Source: Desulfurellaceae bacterium (lineage in GTDB: Bacteria; Desulfobacterota; Binatia; Bin18). From it: a stretch of 43,538 nt of DNA. Positions 9,059 through 18,488 of this stretch are shown piece by piece. How positions within the stretch are numbered: the first letter of the stretch is position 1; the number at the start of each line of letters is the position of its first letter. The DNA lies in assembly GCA_021296095.1 (NCBI GenBank), contig JAGWBB010000027.1, positions 351-43,888 of the forward strand, given 5' to 3'. The notes under the pieces are model-generated. The model was not told where the DNA came from, did no database searches, and was given only the letters and a program-made list of their open reading frames with translations. Position numbers and translations under genes: made by a program.

Positions 9059-10492
9059 CTAGCTGTTTCCACCCGCCCGTTGCTGTTCGTCAAGCGCGTC
9101 TTTGTGGCTGAGCCGGATTTTTCCCTGACGGTCAACCTCCAGGACTTTGACCAGGATTTCATCGCCCTCCTGGACTACATCGGTGACCCGCCGCACGCGC
9201 TCGTCGCTGAGTTGAGAAATATGCACCAAGCCATCGCGGCCGGGCAAAATCTCCACAAAGGCGCCAAAGTCAACGACTTTCTTAACCAGACCGGTATAGA
9301 CTTGGCCGATCACGGCCTCGGCCGTGATACGCTCGATCTTGGACAGGGCCTTTTCCAGGGACTCGGTATCGGGCGAGGCGATACACACCGTCCCGTCGTC
9401 TTCAACGTCGATCTTTGCCCCAGTCTCCTCGACAATTGAGCGAATCATCTTGCCGCCGGGGCCAATGATGTCGCGGATTTTGTCCGGGTTGACTTTGATC
9501 AGGTGGATGCGTGGGGCAGAGGCGGCCACCACTGTCCGGGGCGCTTCGAGGGCGCGGACCATCTCGTTCAGGATATGCAGGCGGCCCTCCCGGGCCTGAT
9601 ACAGGGCTTGGCGCATGATCTCGCGGGTGACCCCCGAGATTTTAATATCCATCTGCAGGGCGGTAATGCCTTCGGTCGTGCCGGTCACTTTGAAGTCCAT
9701 ATCACCCAGGTGGTCTTCATCGCCCAGGATATCGCTCAGGATCCGCACCTCTTCGCCCTCTTTGATCAGCCCCATGGCAATCCCGGCAACCGGAGCCGTG
9801 ATGGGCACGCCAGCGTCCATCAGCGCCAGGGTGCCGCCACACACGCTGGCCATTGACGACGAACCGTTCGACTCGAGGATTTCTGACACGATGCGCACGG
9901 TGTACGGAAACTCGGTCGCCGGTGGTTGGACGGCCGACAGGGCGCGTTCGGCCAGGGTGCCGTGGCCAATCTCCCGCCGACCGGGGTTCCGCATGGGTCG
10001 GGCCTCGCCCACGCTGAAGGGCGGGAAGTTGTAGTGCAGCATGAAGCGTTTCGAGTGTTCGCCGGTCAGGCTGTCAACCCGTTGCTCATCCGAAGCCGTG
10101 CCCAGGGTCGTGACAACCAGCGCCTGGGTTTCACCCCGGGTGAAAACGGCCGAGCCGTGGGTGCGCGGCAGTACGCCGACCTCACAGGTAATGGGACGGA
10201 TATCGGCCAGTCCCCGCCCGTCCACCCGGCGGTTGTCCTGAACGACTGCGGTGCGCAGTAGGGTGCTGGTCAGATCTTCAAATGCCCCGGCCAGGTCCTT
10301 TTCGCGGCCTTGATACTCGTCTGCCAAGGCGCTCACCACCTCGCCTTCGGCCGCCTGAATCGCGTCGGCGCGCTCATGTTTGGCCGGGACGAACAGCGCC
10401 TGCTCCAGCTTGGGGGTGGCCACTTGATTGACACGGTCAATCAGGCCGGTATCGGGCGGCGGCGTCTCAAAGCTGCGTTTCGGTTTGCCGGC
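9059..10492 (-). CDS. pnp: Polynucleotide phosphorylase, C-terminal part of a frameshifted pnp
   Basis: This frame opens at 10492 (just after an in-frame TGA at 10495-10493) with AGKPKR. It continues through the all-helical linker, the second RNase PH core ([19 protein letters not shown]), the catalytic Asp region [16 protein letters not shown], the KH domain with GPGGK, and the S1 domain ([13 protein letters not shown]). It encodes everything from the linker to the C-terminus. There is no ATG; the first plausible start codon is a GTG at 10423, inside the linker, with no ribosome binding site. It is best read as the second half of one pnp gene (9059-11139) whose frame was broken. PNPase degrades RNA 3'-5' by phosphorolysis. 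Confidence 0.85.
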   Translation of the reverse strand, partial: AGKPKRSFETPPPDTGLIDRVNQVATPKLEQALFVPAKHERADAIQAAEGEVVSALADEYQGREKDLAGAFEDLTSTLLRTAVVQDNRRVDGRGLADIRPITCEVGVLPRTHGSAVFTRGETQALVVTTLGTASDEQRVDSLTGEHSKRFMLHYNFPPFSVGEARPMRNPGRREIGHGTLAERALSAVQPPATEFPYTVRIVSEILESNGSSSMASVCGGTLALMDAGVPITAPVAGIAMGLIKEGEEVRILSDILGDEDHLGDMDFKVTGTTEGITALQMDIKISGVTREIMRQALYQAREGRLHILNEMVRALEAPRTVVAASAPRIHLIKVNPDKIRDIIGPGGKMIRSIVEETGAKIDVEDDGTVCIASPDTESLEKALSKIERITAEAVIGQVYTGLVKKVVDFGAFVEILPGRDGLVHISQLSDERVRRVTDVVQEGDEILVKVLEVDRQGKIRLSHKDALDEQQRAGGNS

Positions 10493-11139
10493 TCATCAAG
10501 GACCGGGGCGACCGCTTCCTGGGCTAAGAACAGGGCTTCGAGCATCTCCTCTTCGGGGACGACCCGGGCGCCACCCTCGACCATGATGATGGCATCCCGT
10601 CCGGCCGCGACAAACAGATTGATATCGCTGTCTTCGATCTGGCTGAGGGTCGGGTTGACCACCAGCGTGCCGTTCAGCCGGCCGATACGCACCCCGGCGA
10701 TCGGTCCCCGAAACGGAATGTCCGAGACGTGCAGGGCCGCCGAGGCGCCAATCAGGGACAGGCTGTCGGCGTCGTTTTCCCGATCAACCGACAACACAGA
10801 CGCGACCAGCTGGGTTTCACACCCGAACCCCTTGGGGAACAACGGACGGATGGCGCGGTCCGTCATCCGAGAGATCAGGATTTCATGGTTGGACGGTCGC
10901 CCTTCGCGTTTGATGAAGCCGCCCGGGATCTTGCCGGCCGCATAGGTCCGCTCCTGATAATCGACGGTCAGGGGGAAAAAATCGATGCCTTCCCGCGCAG
11001 ATGTGGACGCGACAGCGGTGACCAGCACAACGGTTTCGCCGTACGATACCACGGCCGCACCGCTGGCCTGTTTGGCCCAGCGACCGGTCTCAATCGACAG
11101 CGGCCGTCCGTAAAATTCCATCTCTATCTTCTTATACAT
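10441..11139 (-). CDS. pnp: Polynucleotide phosphorylase, N-terminal part of a frameshifted pnp
   Basis: From ATG 11139 (AAGGAG site, 6-nt spacing) the frame encodes the first RNase PH-like core of PNPase: [51 protein letters not shown] and [17 protein letters not shown]. After APVLDE it leaves the family and stops 17 codons later at 10441. The continuation, AGKPKR, is found in another frame 9 nt further on, but about eight residues expected between them (INELVKE-like in other species) have no coding sequence. A deletion of roughly 22 nt explains both the gap and the frame change. It could be an assembly error or a real lesion. The gene follows rpsO by 55 nt. Confidence 0.85.
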   Translation of the reverse strand: MYKKIEMEFYGRPLSIETGRWAKQASGAAVVSYGETVVLVTAVASTSAREGIDFFPLTVDYQERTYAAGKIPGGFIKREGRPSNHEILISRMTDRAIRPLFPKGFGCETQLVASVLSVDRENDADSLSLIGASAALHVSDIPFRGPIAGVRIGRLNGTLVVNPTLSQIEDSDINLFVAAGRDAIIMVEGGARVVPEEEMLEALFLAQEAVAPVLDEPANRNAALRRRRPIPA

Positions 11140-11194
11140 GGGACTCCTTGTAGTGACAGGCCTGGAGGGCCCGGCGAAGCGGGGTGTAGGTCGT

Positions 11195-11467
11195 CTAGCG
11201 GCGTAACCCGAGGCGGGTGACGATCGTTCGGTAGCGCCGTGGGTCAATATCGCGCAGATAGTCGAGCAAGCGCCGGCGCCGGCCAACCAGCAGGAGTAGG
11301 CCGCGACGCGAGTGGTGATCTTTGGCGTGGGTTTTGAAATGCTCGGTCAGATAGCTGATCCGTTTGGTCAACAGCGCAATCTGGACTTCCGGGGAACCGG
11401 TATCCTGCTCATGGGTCCGGTATTCTTCGATTGTCTCAAGTTTTTGGGCGGCGGTCTGCACGCTCAT
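11195..11467 (-). CDS. rpsO: 30S ribosomal protein S15
   Basis: The 90-residue protein has the full S15 pattern: [38 protein letters not shown] and [10 protein letters not shown]15 binds 16S rRNA helices 20-22 and nucleates the 30S platform. AAAGGAGAG precedes the ATG. The rpsO-pnp pairing is the classical arrangement. In E. coli S15 represses its own translation through an mRNA fold near the start; I did not find an obvious equivalent fold by eye. Confidence 0.97.
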   Translation of the reverse strand: MSVQTAAQKLETIEEYRTHEQDTGSPEVQIALLTKRISYLTEHFKTHAKDHHSRRGLLLLVGRRRRLLDYLRDIDPRRYRTIVTRLGLRR

Positions 11468-11503
11468 ACGCTCTCCTTTTCTGGCGTAATATGGCTGGTA
11501 CAG

Positions 11504-11532
11504 GTTCTAACACGCTGTTTTCACACTGTAAA
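11504..11532 (-). promoter_or_regulatory. Candidate promoter for rpsO-pnp
   Basis: On the minus strand TTTACA (11532-11527, 5/6 to TTGACA) and TAGAAC (11509-11504, 4/6) are 17 bp apart. They start just after the truB stop and would give a leader of about 30 nt. The position matches the internal rpsO promoter known in E. coli. Confidence 0.45.
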
Positions 11533-11534
11533 GC

Positions 11535-12422
11535 TCACAAGACCCGGGCCAGCCGCCATCGCTCGGGGTGGTGTCGGGCCAGGGCGACCAGGGTTCCGTC
11601 CGGGGTGACGAGCCGGATGAGTTCGTCTGGGGCCGAGGCCGGCGGCAGCTCAGACAGGGGGGCTTGTTGGCCGTGGCGCAGCAGGTGGACCGCTGACGGA
11701 GCAATCTCGACCCCGCGGTAGTGGCCGAGGGCCCGAGAGAGGGAAAGCAGGCCGGTCCTGAGCCAGTCCGGCTCTTCCAGGAGCGTATTCAGGGGCAGGC
11801 TGTCATCAAGTCCGAACGGCCCAAAGGTGGTCCGTCTCAGGCTCAGCAGACAGGCCCCACAGCCGAGGACCGCGCCGAGGTCGGCGGCCAGGGTCCGCAC
11901 ATAGGTGCCCTTGGAGCAGCTGACCGAGAAGCCGAGGGTATCCGGGGCCTGGGCTTCGAGGCTGAGGCGATGAATCACCGCCGGCCGGGGCTGGCGCTCG
12001 ACCACGAGACCCTGGCGGGCGAGCTTGTAGAGCGGAACGCCGTTTTTCTTGATGGCCGAATACATGGGCGGAGTCTGGACAATGTCTCCGCAGAAGCGTC
12101 GCTCAAGCTCGCGCAGGACATCGGAGCTATAGCTGGGGACTGGAGCCGTCTGGCTGATGGTGCCCGTCACGTCCTGGGTATCGGTTTGCACGCCGAGCCG
12201 AATGGTTCCGCTATACGCCTTGTTTTCGGCCATCAGGAACTGGGCGATTTTGGTGCCGGTACCGATACATACCGGCAACACCCCGCTGGCAAACGGATCA
12301 AGCGTTCCCAGATGGCCGATTTTTGTCTTCTTATCAAGGACTTTTTTCAGGCGGCGGATGACATCGGCGGACGTCATCCCGACTGGCTTGTCAACCAGCA
12401 GCAGACCATTTACTTCGGACAC
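11535..12422 (-). CDS. truB: tRNA pseudouridine(55) synthase
   Basis: The 295-residue protein contains the TruB core: GLLLVDKPVGMTS at the N-terminus, catalytic Asp42 in GHLGTLDPFASGVLP, and CSKGTYVRTLAADLG. It makes pseudouridine 55 in the T-loop of tRNAs. A C-terminal PUA-like extension follows. The start is GTG 12422, which overlaps the end of rbfA by 13 nt, so translational coupling is likely. The DHH phosphoesterase gene often found between rbfA and truB is absent. Confidence 0.95.
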   Translation of the reverse strand: MSEVNGLLLVDKPVGMTSADVIRRLKKVLDKKTKIGHLGTLDPFASGVLPVCIGTGTKIAQFLMAENKAYSGTIRLGVQTDTQDVTGTISQTAPVPSYSSDVLRELERRFCGDIVQTPPMYSAIKKNGVPLYKLARQGLVVERQPRPAVIHRLSLEAQAPDTLGFSVSCSKGTYVRTLAADLGAVLGCGACLLSLRRTTFGPFGLDDSLPLNTLLEEPDWLRTGLLSLSRALGHYRGVEIAPSAVHLLRHGQQAPLSELPPASAPDELIRLVTPDGTLVALARHHPERWRLARVL

Positions 12423-12817
12423 GGTGGTTTGTTCTCTTGAGATGCCGAGGGGGTTGGAGCGGCGGCCTTGGTCCGGGCCTGCTGCAACAGTGACTCCATA
12501 TGATTCGCCTGATCAATACTCGTGTCGTACACGAAACGCAGTTGGGGAATCCGGCGCAGTTGCAGGCGTCCGGCGATCTGGCGACGGATGTACGGACCGG
12601 CGCTTTTCAGGCCGGCTTCGACCTCGGCCCGGTTCGGCTGGCGCTCGGCAGAGCCGAGCGTACGGAAGAAAATCCTGGCGTCACCCAGGTCCGGGCTGAT
12701 AGAGGCGGCGGTCAGGATGACGCCTCTCACCCGCGGGTCTTTGACTTCCCGGAGCAGTATGGCGGCCACCGTCTCCAGCAGGAGACCGCTGACACGTTCG
12801 GATCTTCGAGAGGCCAT
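12410..12817 (-). CDS. rbfA: 30S ribosome-binding factor A
   Basis: The 135-residue protein opens with RRSERVSGLL and has the KH-like RbfA core (LREVKDPRV, then ISPDLGDARIFF), ending in a flexible Pro/Ala tail. RbfA binds the 30S neck and helps the last steps of 16S rRNA 5'-end maturation. The reading frame is open far upstream to 13285, but that part is antisense-like low-complexity sequence overlapping ylxP. ATG 12817 abuts the ylxP stop and gives the family length. Confidence 0.95.
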   Translation of the reverse strand: MASRRSERVSGLLLETVAAILLREVKDPRVRGVILTAASISPDLGDARIFFRTLGSAERQPNRAEVEAGLKSAGPYIRRQIAGRLQLRRIPQLRFVYDTSIDQANHMESLLQQARTKAAAPTPSASQENKPPCPK

Positions 12818-12818
12818 A

Positions 12819-13106
12819 CTAGTAATGCAGGAACTCGACGGCTTCCTCGCCGACCTCGGCCAAGTGAAGTTTTTCGATAAAGCGCACGACGGCTCGCAGG
12901 CCCCCGTCAATATAGGCCTGGTCCGTGCCGACCTGGCAGATGCCGAGGACGGCTTTTTGCCATAAGTCCTGTCCACCACACTCGGCAATGGATACGTTGA
13001 ACTCGTTGCGCACCCGGTTCTTGATCCGGCGCAGCACCCCCCGTTTCTCTTTGAGCGAGTGGCTGCCATTGATATACACGGCCAGCTGTAAGACCCCAAC
13101 GACCAC
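12819..13106 (-). CDS. ylxP: DUF503 family protein (YlxP-like)
   Basis: The 95-residue protein matches DUF503 (PF04456). It starts VVGVLQLAVYI, has the conserved SHSLKEKR stretch (about 15-22) and RIKNRVRNEFNVSIAE, and ends with a beta strand. YlxP-type proteins are encoded between infB and rbfA in many bacteria and are linked to ribosome assembly, but their mechanism is not settled. The start is a GTG at 13106 behind GAGGTGGAGT, 24 nt after infB. Confidence 0.9.
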   Translation of the reverse strand: MVVGVLQLAVYINGSHSLKEKRGVLRRIKNRVRNEFNVSIAECGGQDLWQKAVLGICQVGTDQAYIDGGLRAVVRFIEKLHLAEVGEEAVEFLHY

Positions 13107-13130
13107 ACTCCACCTCGTCGTACCACCGAC

Positions 13131-16100
13131 TCAGGCGCGTTGTTGCTCTTCGGGGCGCGGTTTGGGTTCGAGGCGGCGCAGCACCTGTTCAAGCTCGTAA
13201 ATCTCGAGGGCGTCTCCGGGCTGAATGTCTTTACAGCTCTCGAGCCCGACCCCACACTCGGTTCCGGCCGCGACCTCTCGGACATCGTCCTTGAAGCGCT
13301 TCAGGGTAGCGACTTTTCCCTCGTAGATGACTTTGTTATCGCGCCGAAGTCGGGCCTGGACGCCACGCTGGACGCGGCCCTCATTGATATAGCAGCCGGC
13401 GATCATGCCCAGGCGAGAGATTGAGAAGACCTGGCGAACCTCAGCCTGACCCAGCAGTTTTTCCTCGTAGACCGGTTCAAGCAAGCCTTCGAGGGCGGCG
13501 CGGATGTCTTCAATTAGCTCGTAGATGACATTGTACAGCCGGAGCTCAATGCCTTCCCGTTCGGCCATCTGGGCGGCTTTGCTCTCGGCGCGGACGTTGA
13601 AACCGATGATGACACCCCTGGAGGCGGTTGCCAGCAGAACGTCTGACTCGGTGATGCCGCCAGGCGAAGCGTGCAGGATGGAGACCTTGACTTCGTCGGT
13701 AGACAAACGGTTGAGGGCGTCGCTGATGGCTTCGATCGAGCCTTGTACGTCTCCCTTGATGATGACCCGGATGTCTTTCACCGCGCCGGCCTGGACCTGC
13801 TGGTGAAAGTCTTCGAGCGAGGTGCGGGTCGTATTTTTGGCCAACTCGGTCTCGCGGCGTTTGGAACGCCGATGGTCGGTGACTTGACGCGCTTTGGCCT
13901 CATCGTTGAGCACGACAAAAGAGTCGCCGGCTGCCGGCACCCCGGTCAATCCCAGAATCTCGACCGGCATGGACGACGACGCTTTTTCGACCTTGTGGCC
14001 CCAGCTGTCGAGCATGGCGCGAACCCGTCCGTGCTGGATGCCGCACACGAACGGGTCGCCGATTTTGAGTTCGCCCTCCTGGACGAGGACGGTGGCAACC
14101 GGGCCGCGGCCACGGTCGAGTTTGGCCTCGACGATGATGCCCCGGGCAAGTTTGTCGGGATGAGAACGCAGCTCCATGATATCTGCTTGGAGCAGAATCA
14201 GCTCCAGCAGTTCAGGAATGCCCTCCCCGGTCAGGGCCGACACCGGCGCCATGATGATATCGCCGCCAAGATCCTCGGCCAGCAGTCCATGATTCATCAG
14301 TCCACGTTTGACACGATCCGGATCGGCGCCGGGTTTGTCGATTTTATTGACCGCTACAATGATCGGCACGTCCGCCGCCCTGGCATGGTTAATCGCCTCG
14401 ACGGTCTGTGGCATCACGCCGTCGTCGGCGGCAACAATGAGGGTCACGATATCGGTGACCTCGGCCCCACGCGCCCGCATGGCGGTGAAGGCTTCGTGGC
14501 CCGGCGTGTCCAGAAAGGTCAGGCGACGGCCGTCCACCTCGACACTGTAGGCACCGATATGCTGGGTAATGCCACCGTGCTCGTGGGCGGTGACATTGGT
14601 CTGACGGATCGTATCGAGAAGAGACGTTTTGCCGTGATCGACATGACCCATGATGGTGACGACCGGCGGGCGGCCTGCGAGCTGGCCGTCGTCCTCAAGC
14701 GCCTCATGGCTGTCTTCCAGGACCGAATCGACGTTAAAGGCAACGTTCTCAATCGTATGCTCGAACTCACCGGCGATCAGGGCCGCGGTATCCATATCCA
14801 GGACTTGGTTGATGGTTGCCATCAGACCCAGGCCCATGAGCTTTTTAATGACCTCCCCGGCCTTGACACCCATCTGTTTGGATAAGTCGCCGACCGTAAT
14901 GACCTCGGAAATGCGGATCACGCGCTTACTGGCTCTGGGAACGGTGATCTCGGTCTGGCGTTGCTCTTTGCCGGGTTGGATGCGGCGCTTTTTGGCCGGG
15001 CCGCGGGCCTGGCGAACGTCGTGCTCGGGAGCATTCTGAAACTCGGGCTTGCGGATGACTTTCCGCTTTTTGCCTTTTTTGGGCAGGCTGGCGGGCAGCC
15101 CATCACCGCCGTTCCGTAGCGATTCACGAAAGGCGACCGGCTGGGGGGCGGACGAGGGGGCAGAAACCTTGACCTCCGGACGGCTGGGCTTGGCCTCTTG
15201 CAGCTTACCGAGATCGATACGGCCCAGGACCCGGGCCGAGCGGAGGCCGCTCGGCTGTTTCTGGCCAGCGTCGGCTGGACCTGCTGCCTGGGGCGGCGTG
15301 CCTGTCTCGGCCGACGGAGCGGGTTCGGGCGGCAAGGGGTCGTCGGCCGGGGAGCGGGCTGCAAGCGGTGTCACTTGGCCCGGCTCGGCTGGCTCGGCTT
15401 GTTCCGGGGGGCCGGGGGCGACCTCGGGGTGGGGCACTTTCCGCACCTCGATAGCTACCCCTGCATCCGGTATGTCGGCCGGCAGGTCTTCATCCGGCAG
15501 GTCTTGGGCAGGCGGAGGCTCTGCGGCGGACACGTCGACGGGCGGCTGAACGGCAGCCGGCGGCTCTTCCGAGACGGGCTCCGCTAGGCTGGGAGCGTCG
15601 GTGGACAACGCGTGTCGGGCTTCGGTCGCCAGGCCAGCCGGGACGGGCGGCTCGGGTGTGTCCTGGGGTAAAGCCGGAATCAGGGCTGGCGTTTCGCTTG
15701 GCTCCTGGGGCGCCGGAGGGAGGACGGCAGGTTGTTGCGGAAGAGGCGGCGGAACCGGGTCGGGCGAACCAAAAGCGATTGGTGGCGGTGCGCTGAAGGA
15801 CTCGTTGAGAGACGGGGCGGTGAAGACCGGCTCTGAGGGTGGAGCCGCTTCCTCATGGACCTCAACCCGTTTGGTCCGACGCCGGATGACGTTGGGCTTG
15901 ATGCGGCTCTCACGCACTTCCTCCCGGGCAGTCACGAGATGCTCATTTTGGTCAACCTCGGTCACCACGCGTTCTGCGACGAGTTTTTCCTCTCCCAGCA
16001 CGAAGTCTGGGGTCGGCTGCGGAGCATCTCCGGCACGGACCAAGGCGAACTCGTCGTCGGTCAGCGTGCTCTGGGGCTTTTTCCCCTGTACCCCCACAAG

Positions 16101-16175
16101 CTCAAGCTTGGCGATGAGCTGACGGGTCTCCAGCCCCAATTCCTTGGCCAATTCGTGGACGCGCTTTCGTGGCAT
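13131..16175 (-). CDS. infB: Translation initiation factor IF-2
   Basis: The 1014-residue protein has an N-terminal IF2_N module ([15 protein letters not shown]), then a long Pro/Glu/Ala-rich, probably disordered linker (about 90-330). A second IF2_N domain ([20 protein letters not shown]) follows, then the G domain from about residue 508 with [17 protein letters not shown] and NKIDKP, and domains II, III and the C-terminal fMet-tRNA-binding C2 domain. IF-2 brings fMet-tRNA to the 30S subunit and promotes subunit joining. It sits in the rimP-nusA-ylxR-infB operon, 19 nt after ylxR. The length is at the upper end for the family because of the linker. Confidence 0.97.
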   Translation of the reverse strand: MPRKRVHELAKELGLETRQLIAKLELVGVQGKKPQSTLTDDEFALVRAGDAPQPTPDFVLGEEKLVAERVVTEVDQNEHLVTAREEVRESRIKPNVIRRRTKRVEVHEEAAPPSEPVFTAPSLNESFSAPPPIAFGSPDPVPPPLPQQPAVLPPAPQEPSETPALIPALPQDTPEPPVPAGLATEARHALSTDAPSLAEPVSEEPPAAVQPPVDVSAAEPPPAQDLPDEDLPADIPDAGVAIEVRKVPHPEVAPGPPEQAEPAEPGQVTPLAARSPADDPLPPEPAPSAETGTPPQAAGPADAGQKQPSGLRSARVLGRIDLGKLQEAKPSRPEVKVSAPSSAPQPVAFRESLRNGGDGLPASLPKKGKKRKVIRKPEFQNAPEHDVRQARGPAKKRRIQPGKEQRQTEITVPRASKRVIRISEVITVGDLSKQMGVKAGEVIKKLMGLGLMATINQVLDMDTAALIAGEFEHTIENVAFNVDSVLEDSHEALEDDGQLAGRPPVVTIMGHVDHGKTSLLDTIRQTNVTAHEHGGITQHIGAYSVEVDGRRLTFLDTPGHEAFTAMRARGAEVTDIVTLIVAADDGVMPQTVEAINHARAADVPIIVAVNKIDKPGADPDRVKRGLMNHGLLAEDLGGDIIMAPVSALTGEGIPELLELILLQADIMELRSHPDKLARGIIVEAKLDRGRGPVATVLVQEGELKIGDPFVCGIQHGRVRAMLDSWGHKVEKASSSMPVEILGLTGVPAAGDSFVVLNDEAKARQVTDHRRSKRRETELAKNTTRTSLEDFHQQVQAGAVKDIRVIIKGDVQGSIEAISDALNRLSTDEVKVSILHASPGGITESDVLLATASRGVIIGFNVRAESKAAQMAEREGIELRLYNVIYELIEDIRAALEGLLEPVYEEKLLGQAEVRQVFSISRLGMIAGCYINEGRVQRGVQARLRRDNKVIYEGKVATLKRFKDDVREVAAGTECGVGLESCKDIQPGDALEIYELEQVLRRLEPKPRPEEQQRA

Positions 16176-16194
16176 AGAACCGCATTCCCTCCGG

Positions 16195-16461
16195 TCACAG
16201 TGTCAGGCTGTTCTCAATCAGGCTGGCGTAGCGTTCTCGGACTTCTCGCGAAACCGTTGTCTTGAGCGAGCGGACAAAGCTTGCACGGGCCTTCCTAAAG
16301 GCATCCAGACACGCGCGACGCGGATGGAGATAGGCTCCTCGGCCGGGGCCGGGGCCGGGCTGCAAGAGTCCGTCTTGGCCCAGGGCAAAGCGGAACAGGC
16401 GTCCCTGCCGCTCACGCTGCCCACAGCCGACACAGCGACGTAGAGGCTTGGCCCGCTTCAT
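16195..16461 (-). CDS. ylxR: YlxR/RnpM family RNA-binding protein (DUF448)
   Basis: The 88-residue protein has the family's start RRCVGCGQR, then LFRF and [16 protein letters not shown], which form the nucleic-acid-binding surface of the YlxR fold. In Bacillus subtilis this protein was reported to bind and modulate RNase P (renamed RnpM). The start overlaps the nusA stop by 4 nt (ATGA), indicating coupling, and infB follows after 19 nt. Confidence 0.92.
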   Translation of the reverse strand: MKRAKPLRRCVGCGQRERQGRLFRFALGQDGLLQPGPGPGRGAYLHPRRACLDAFRKARASFVRSLKTTVSREVRERYASLIENSLTL

Positions 16462-17834
16462 ACTTCTTCCGATGCCGCCTGTGCACCGTCTACCCCGGTG
16501 GCGGCTTGGCCCACGAGGGCTGACTGGGGGCTGCCCGTCTGCCCCGCTGGCCCGTCTGGCGTGTCGACCGGTTCCTGAGGGTCGGCTTCTGCTGCGGCCT
16601 GCTCGTCGACATAGTCCTGGGCGGCCTGGAGGATGGCTTGGGCCTTATCCGCTTCTATGCCCTCCAGTTCGGCCAGGGTGGCCTCATCGGCTTCAGCCAC
16701 GTCGGCGGCCGATTTATAGCCCTGTTGGTATAAGAGTTCTGCGGTCAGATCGCCAATGCCCGTCATGCCGGTCAACGACTCCAGCGCGCGCGTGCGTTCC
16801 AGCTCGATCTCGGATTCTGAGCGGACATCGAGCCGCCAGGCTGTCAAACGAGAAGCCAGACGGACGTTCTGGCCTTTTTTGCCAATGGCCAAGGACAGCT
16901 GATCGTCGGGAACGATGATTTCCATCGCGTGGTCATCTTCGTCGAGAATAATCTTGGACACCTTGGCTGGCAAGATGGCTCGGCAGACGTACTCGGCCGG
17001 ATCGGGTGTCCAGGGTACGATATCGACCCGTTCGCCACGGAGTTCCTGCACGACGGCCTGGACTCGGGTGCCCTTCATGCCCACGCAGGCACCAACCGGG
17101 TCGACATCCGGGTCGGTGGAATGGACGGCAATCTTGGCCCGGCTGCCCGGCTCACGGGCCGCCCCTTTGATTTCAATAATCCCTTCGTAGACCTCGGGCG
17201 CTTCCTGCTCAAAGAGTTTGATCAGGAAACCGGGATGGGTGCGAGACAGGACAATCTGGGGACCTTTATGGGACATCTCGACATCCAGCACAAAGGCGCG
17301 AATGCGGTCTCCCTGCCGATACCGTTCCCAGGGAATCTGTTCTTTTTCGGGCAGGACAGCGTCGGTACGGCCGAGGTTGACGATAATGTTCTTGCGCTCG
17401 ATACGCTGCACGATGCCGGAGAAGATTTCGCCTTTGCGATCCCGAAATTCGTTGTAGATCAGCTCGCGCTCGGCTTCCCGTACCTTCTGAATCACGCTTT
17501 GCTTGGCCACCTGGGCGGCGATCCGGCCGAACGAGGTGGCCGGCAACTTACTGAGCAACTCATCGCCCTCCTGGGCTTCGGGATCCATATTGGCCCGGGC
17601 GTCGGCAAGCGTGATCTCGGTTTCCGGGTCGGTCACGGTCTGCACCACGGTCTTGATTTCAAACAGTTCCACCTCACCGATCTCGTGATTGAATTTGGCC
17701 TCGATCTGTTTCTGACCAAAGGTGCGTCTGGCGGCGGACAGCATGGCGCTCTCAATGGCTTCAATGATGACCTGACGATCCATGCCTTTTTCTTTGCTGA
17801 CCTGTTCGATCACCCGATTGAGATCTGGCTGCAT
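16458..17834 (-). CDS. nusA: Transcription termination/antitermination factor NusA
   Basis: The 458-residue protein has the N-terminal RNA polymerase-binding domain (1-130), an S1 domain from about 135 (GEIFSGIVQRIERKN), KH1 around 240 (VGACVGMKGTR) and KH2 around 315-330 (AIGKKGQNVRLA). A C-terminal helix-hairpin-helix segment follows (TGIGDLTAELLYQQGY, about 350-370) and then an acidic tail. NusA stimulates pausing and intrinsic termination and supports antitermination. It lies 14 nt after rimP. The intrinsic terminator before rimP would be a natural NusA-responsive autoregulatory site. Confidence 0.97.
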   Translation of the reverse strand: MQPDLNRVIEQVSKEKGMDRQVIIEAIESAMLSAARRTFGQKQIEAKFNHEIGEVELFEIKTVVQTVTDPETEITLADARANMDPEAQEGDELLSKLPATSFGRIAAQVAKQSVIQKVREAERELIYNEFRDRKGEIFSGIVQRIERKNIIVNLGRTDAVLPEKEQIPWERYRQGDRIRAFVLDVEMSHKGPQIVLSRTHPGFLIKLFEQEAPEVYEGIIEIKGAAREPGSRAKIAVHSTDPDVDPVGACVGMKGTRVQAVVQELRGERVDIVPWTPDPAEYVCRAILPAKVSKIILDEDDHAMEIIVPDDQLSLAIGKKGQNVRLASRLTAWRLDVRSESEIELERTRALESLTGMTGIGDLTAELLYQQGYKSAADVAEADEATLAELEGIEADKAQAILQAAQDYVDEQAAAEADPQEPVDTPDGPAGQTGSPQSALVGQAATGVDGAQAASEEV

Positions 17835-17848
17835 GAGTCGTGTTCTCC

Positions 17849-18370
17849 CTAGTGGGCCGTTTTCCGTCGTCCCACGTGTTTTTTCTTCTGGCCGCCGACC
17901 GGAAACTCATAATCGACATGCGCTCTGGCTATCGCCTGCCAGGGAATATGCACTAGGCCAAGCTCTCCGTCCTCAATACTGACCTGACGCTCATCCGTTT
18001 CTCTCAGCGGACCGCTAAACGTCCGCTGGCCGTGCCTGACGCTTGTTGTCTGGAGACGAATTCGCTGGCCGAGATAGCGGGTGTAGTGACTCGGGCGGAG
18101 CAGCGGGCGGTTAATGCCAGGCGAAGACACCTCAAGCGTATAGCGTCGGGGTATGAGGTCATGGGCGTCGAGCACGTCGCTCAGTTCCCGGTGGATCTGC
18201 GTCAAATCGTCAAGCGGAACGCCGTCTTGTCGATCAAGCGTGATGCGGAGTATCCACTGTCTGGCTTCTGATCGAAAGACAACCTCCCAGATTTCACAGC
18301 CCGTCGCTTCTACCACCTCGGCCGCGATGCGCTCGACTTGCCGGACAATGTCTCGGTCTCCAGACTGCAT
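17849..18370 (-). CDS. rimP: Ribosome maturation factor RimP
   Basis: From ATG 18370 the protein has 173 residues and the RimP pattern: IVRQVERIAAEVVEATGCEIWEVVF, LRITLDRQDGVPLDDL, and SSPGINRPL followed by the C-terminal SH3-like domain. RimP binds the 30S subunit and assists its assembly. A GTG at 18391 would add seven residues (PTFFLE plus start), but these are encoded by the terminator hairpin and its U-tract and do not match the family N-terminus. The ATG has GGAG immediately against it, too close to serve as a normal SD, so initiation here is unusual. It is the first gene of the nusA-infB operon. Confidence 0.93.
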   Translation of the reverse strand: MQSGDRDIVRQVERIAAEVVEATGCEIWEVVFRSEARQWILRITLDRQDGVPLDDLTQIHRELSDVLDAHDLIPRRYTLEVSSPGINRPLLRPSHYTRYLGQRIRLQTTSVRHGQRTFSGPLRETDERQVSIEDGELGLVHIPWQAIARAHVDYEFPVGGQKKKHVGRRKTAH

Positions 18371-18374
18371 CTCC

Positions 18375-18402
18375 AAAAAAAAAGTGGGCACCAGCCCACT
18401 TT
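18375..18402 (-). terminator. Intrinsic terminator directly before rimP: probable attenuator
   Basis: On the minus strand AGTGGGC (18400-18394) pairs with GCCCACT (18389-18383) around a TGGT loop. The stem can extend by two A-T pairs, and eight T follow (18382-18375). GGAG and the rimP ATG (18370) come next, so the U-tract is 4 nt from the start codon. It can end readthrough from greA and, because a promoter-like sequence lies about 20-50 nt upstream, it can also attenuate the rimP-nusA-infB operon. The folded hairpin would also cover the ribosome landing site. Confidence 0.85.
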
Positions 18403-18421
18403 CCCTCTTACCCCTGCCCGC

Positions 18422-18450
18422 ACACTAGACGATCTGCGGCGGTTGTGCAA
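18422..18450 (-). promoter_or_regulatory. Candidate promoter of the rimP-nusA-infB operon
   Basis: On the minus strand TTGCAC (18450-18445) and TAGTGT (18427-18422) are 17 bp apart. Transcription would begin near 18415, about 15 nt before the terminator hairpin. The hexamers match the consensus only partly (3/6 each), so confidence rests mainly on position and spacing. Confidence 0.4.
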
Positions 18451-18463
18451 GAGCCGCAGATCG
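18430..18463. repeat. 11-bp perfect inverted repeat in the greA-rimP gap
   Basis: CGATCTGCGGC (18430-18440) and its exact complement (18453-18463) flank a 12-nt loop. No T-tract follows on either strand. The repeat overlaps the spacer and -35 of the candidate rimP promoter, so it could be an operator, a 3'-end stabilising hairpin of the greA mRNA, or a remnant terminator. Confidence 0.6.
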
Positions 18464-18488
18464 CAAAATTCGTTCTCATAGACGCTCT

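Noticed and set aside
10423-10510. Programmed ribosomal frameshift in pnp
   Set aside because: About eight expected residues are absent at the junction and no slippery heptamer with downstream structure is seen, so a deletion explains it better.
13671-14885. 404-residue + strand open frame opposite infB
   Set aside because: It mirrors the IF-2 G domain and has no independent motif or start.
18400-18488. tRNA gene before rimP, as in the E. coli metY-rimP operon
   Set aside because: The inverted repeat here is a simple hairpin and no cloverleaf with a T-loop GTTCRANNC can be drawn.
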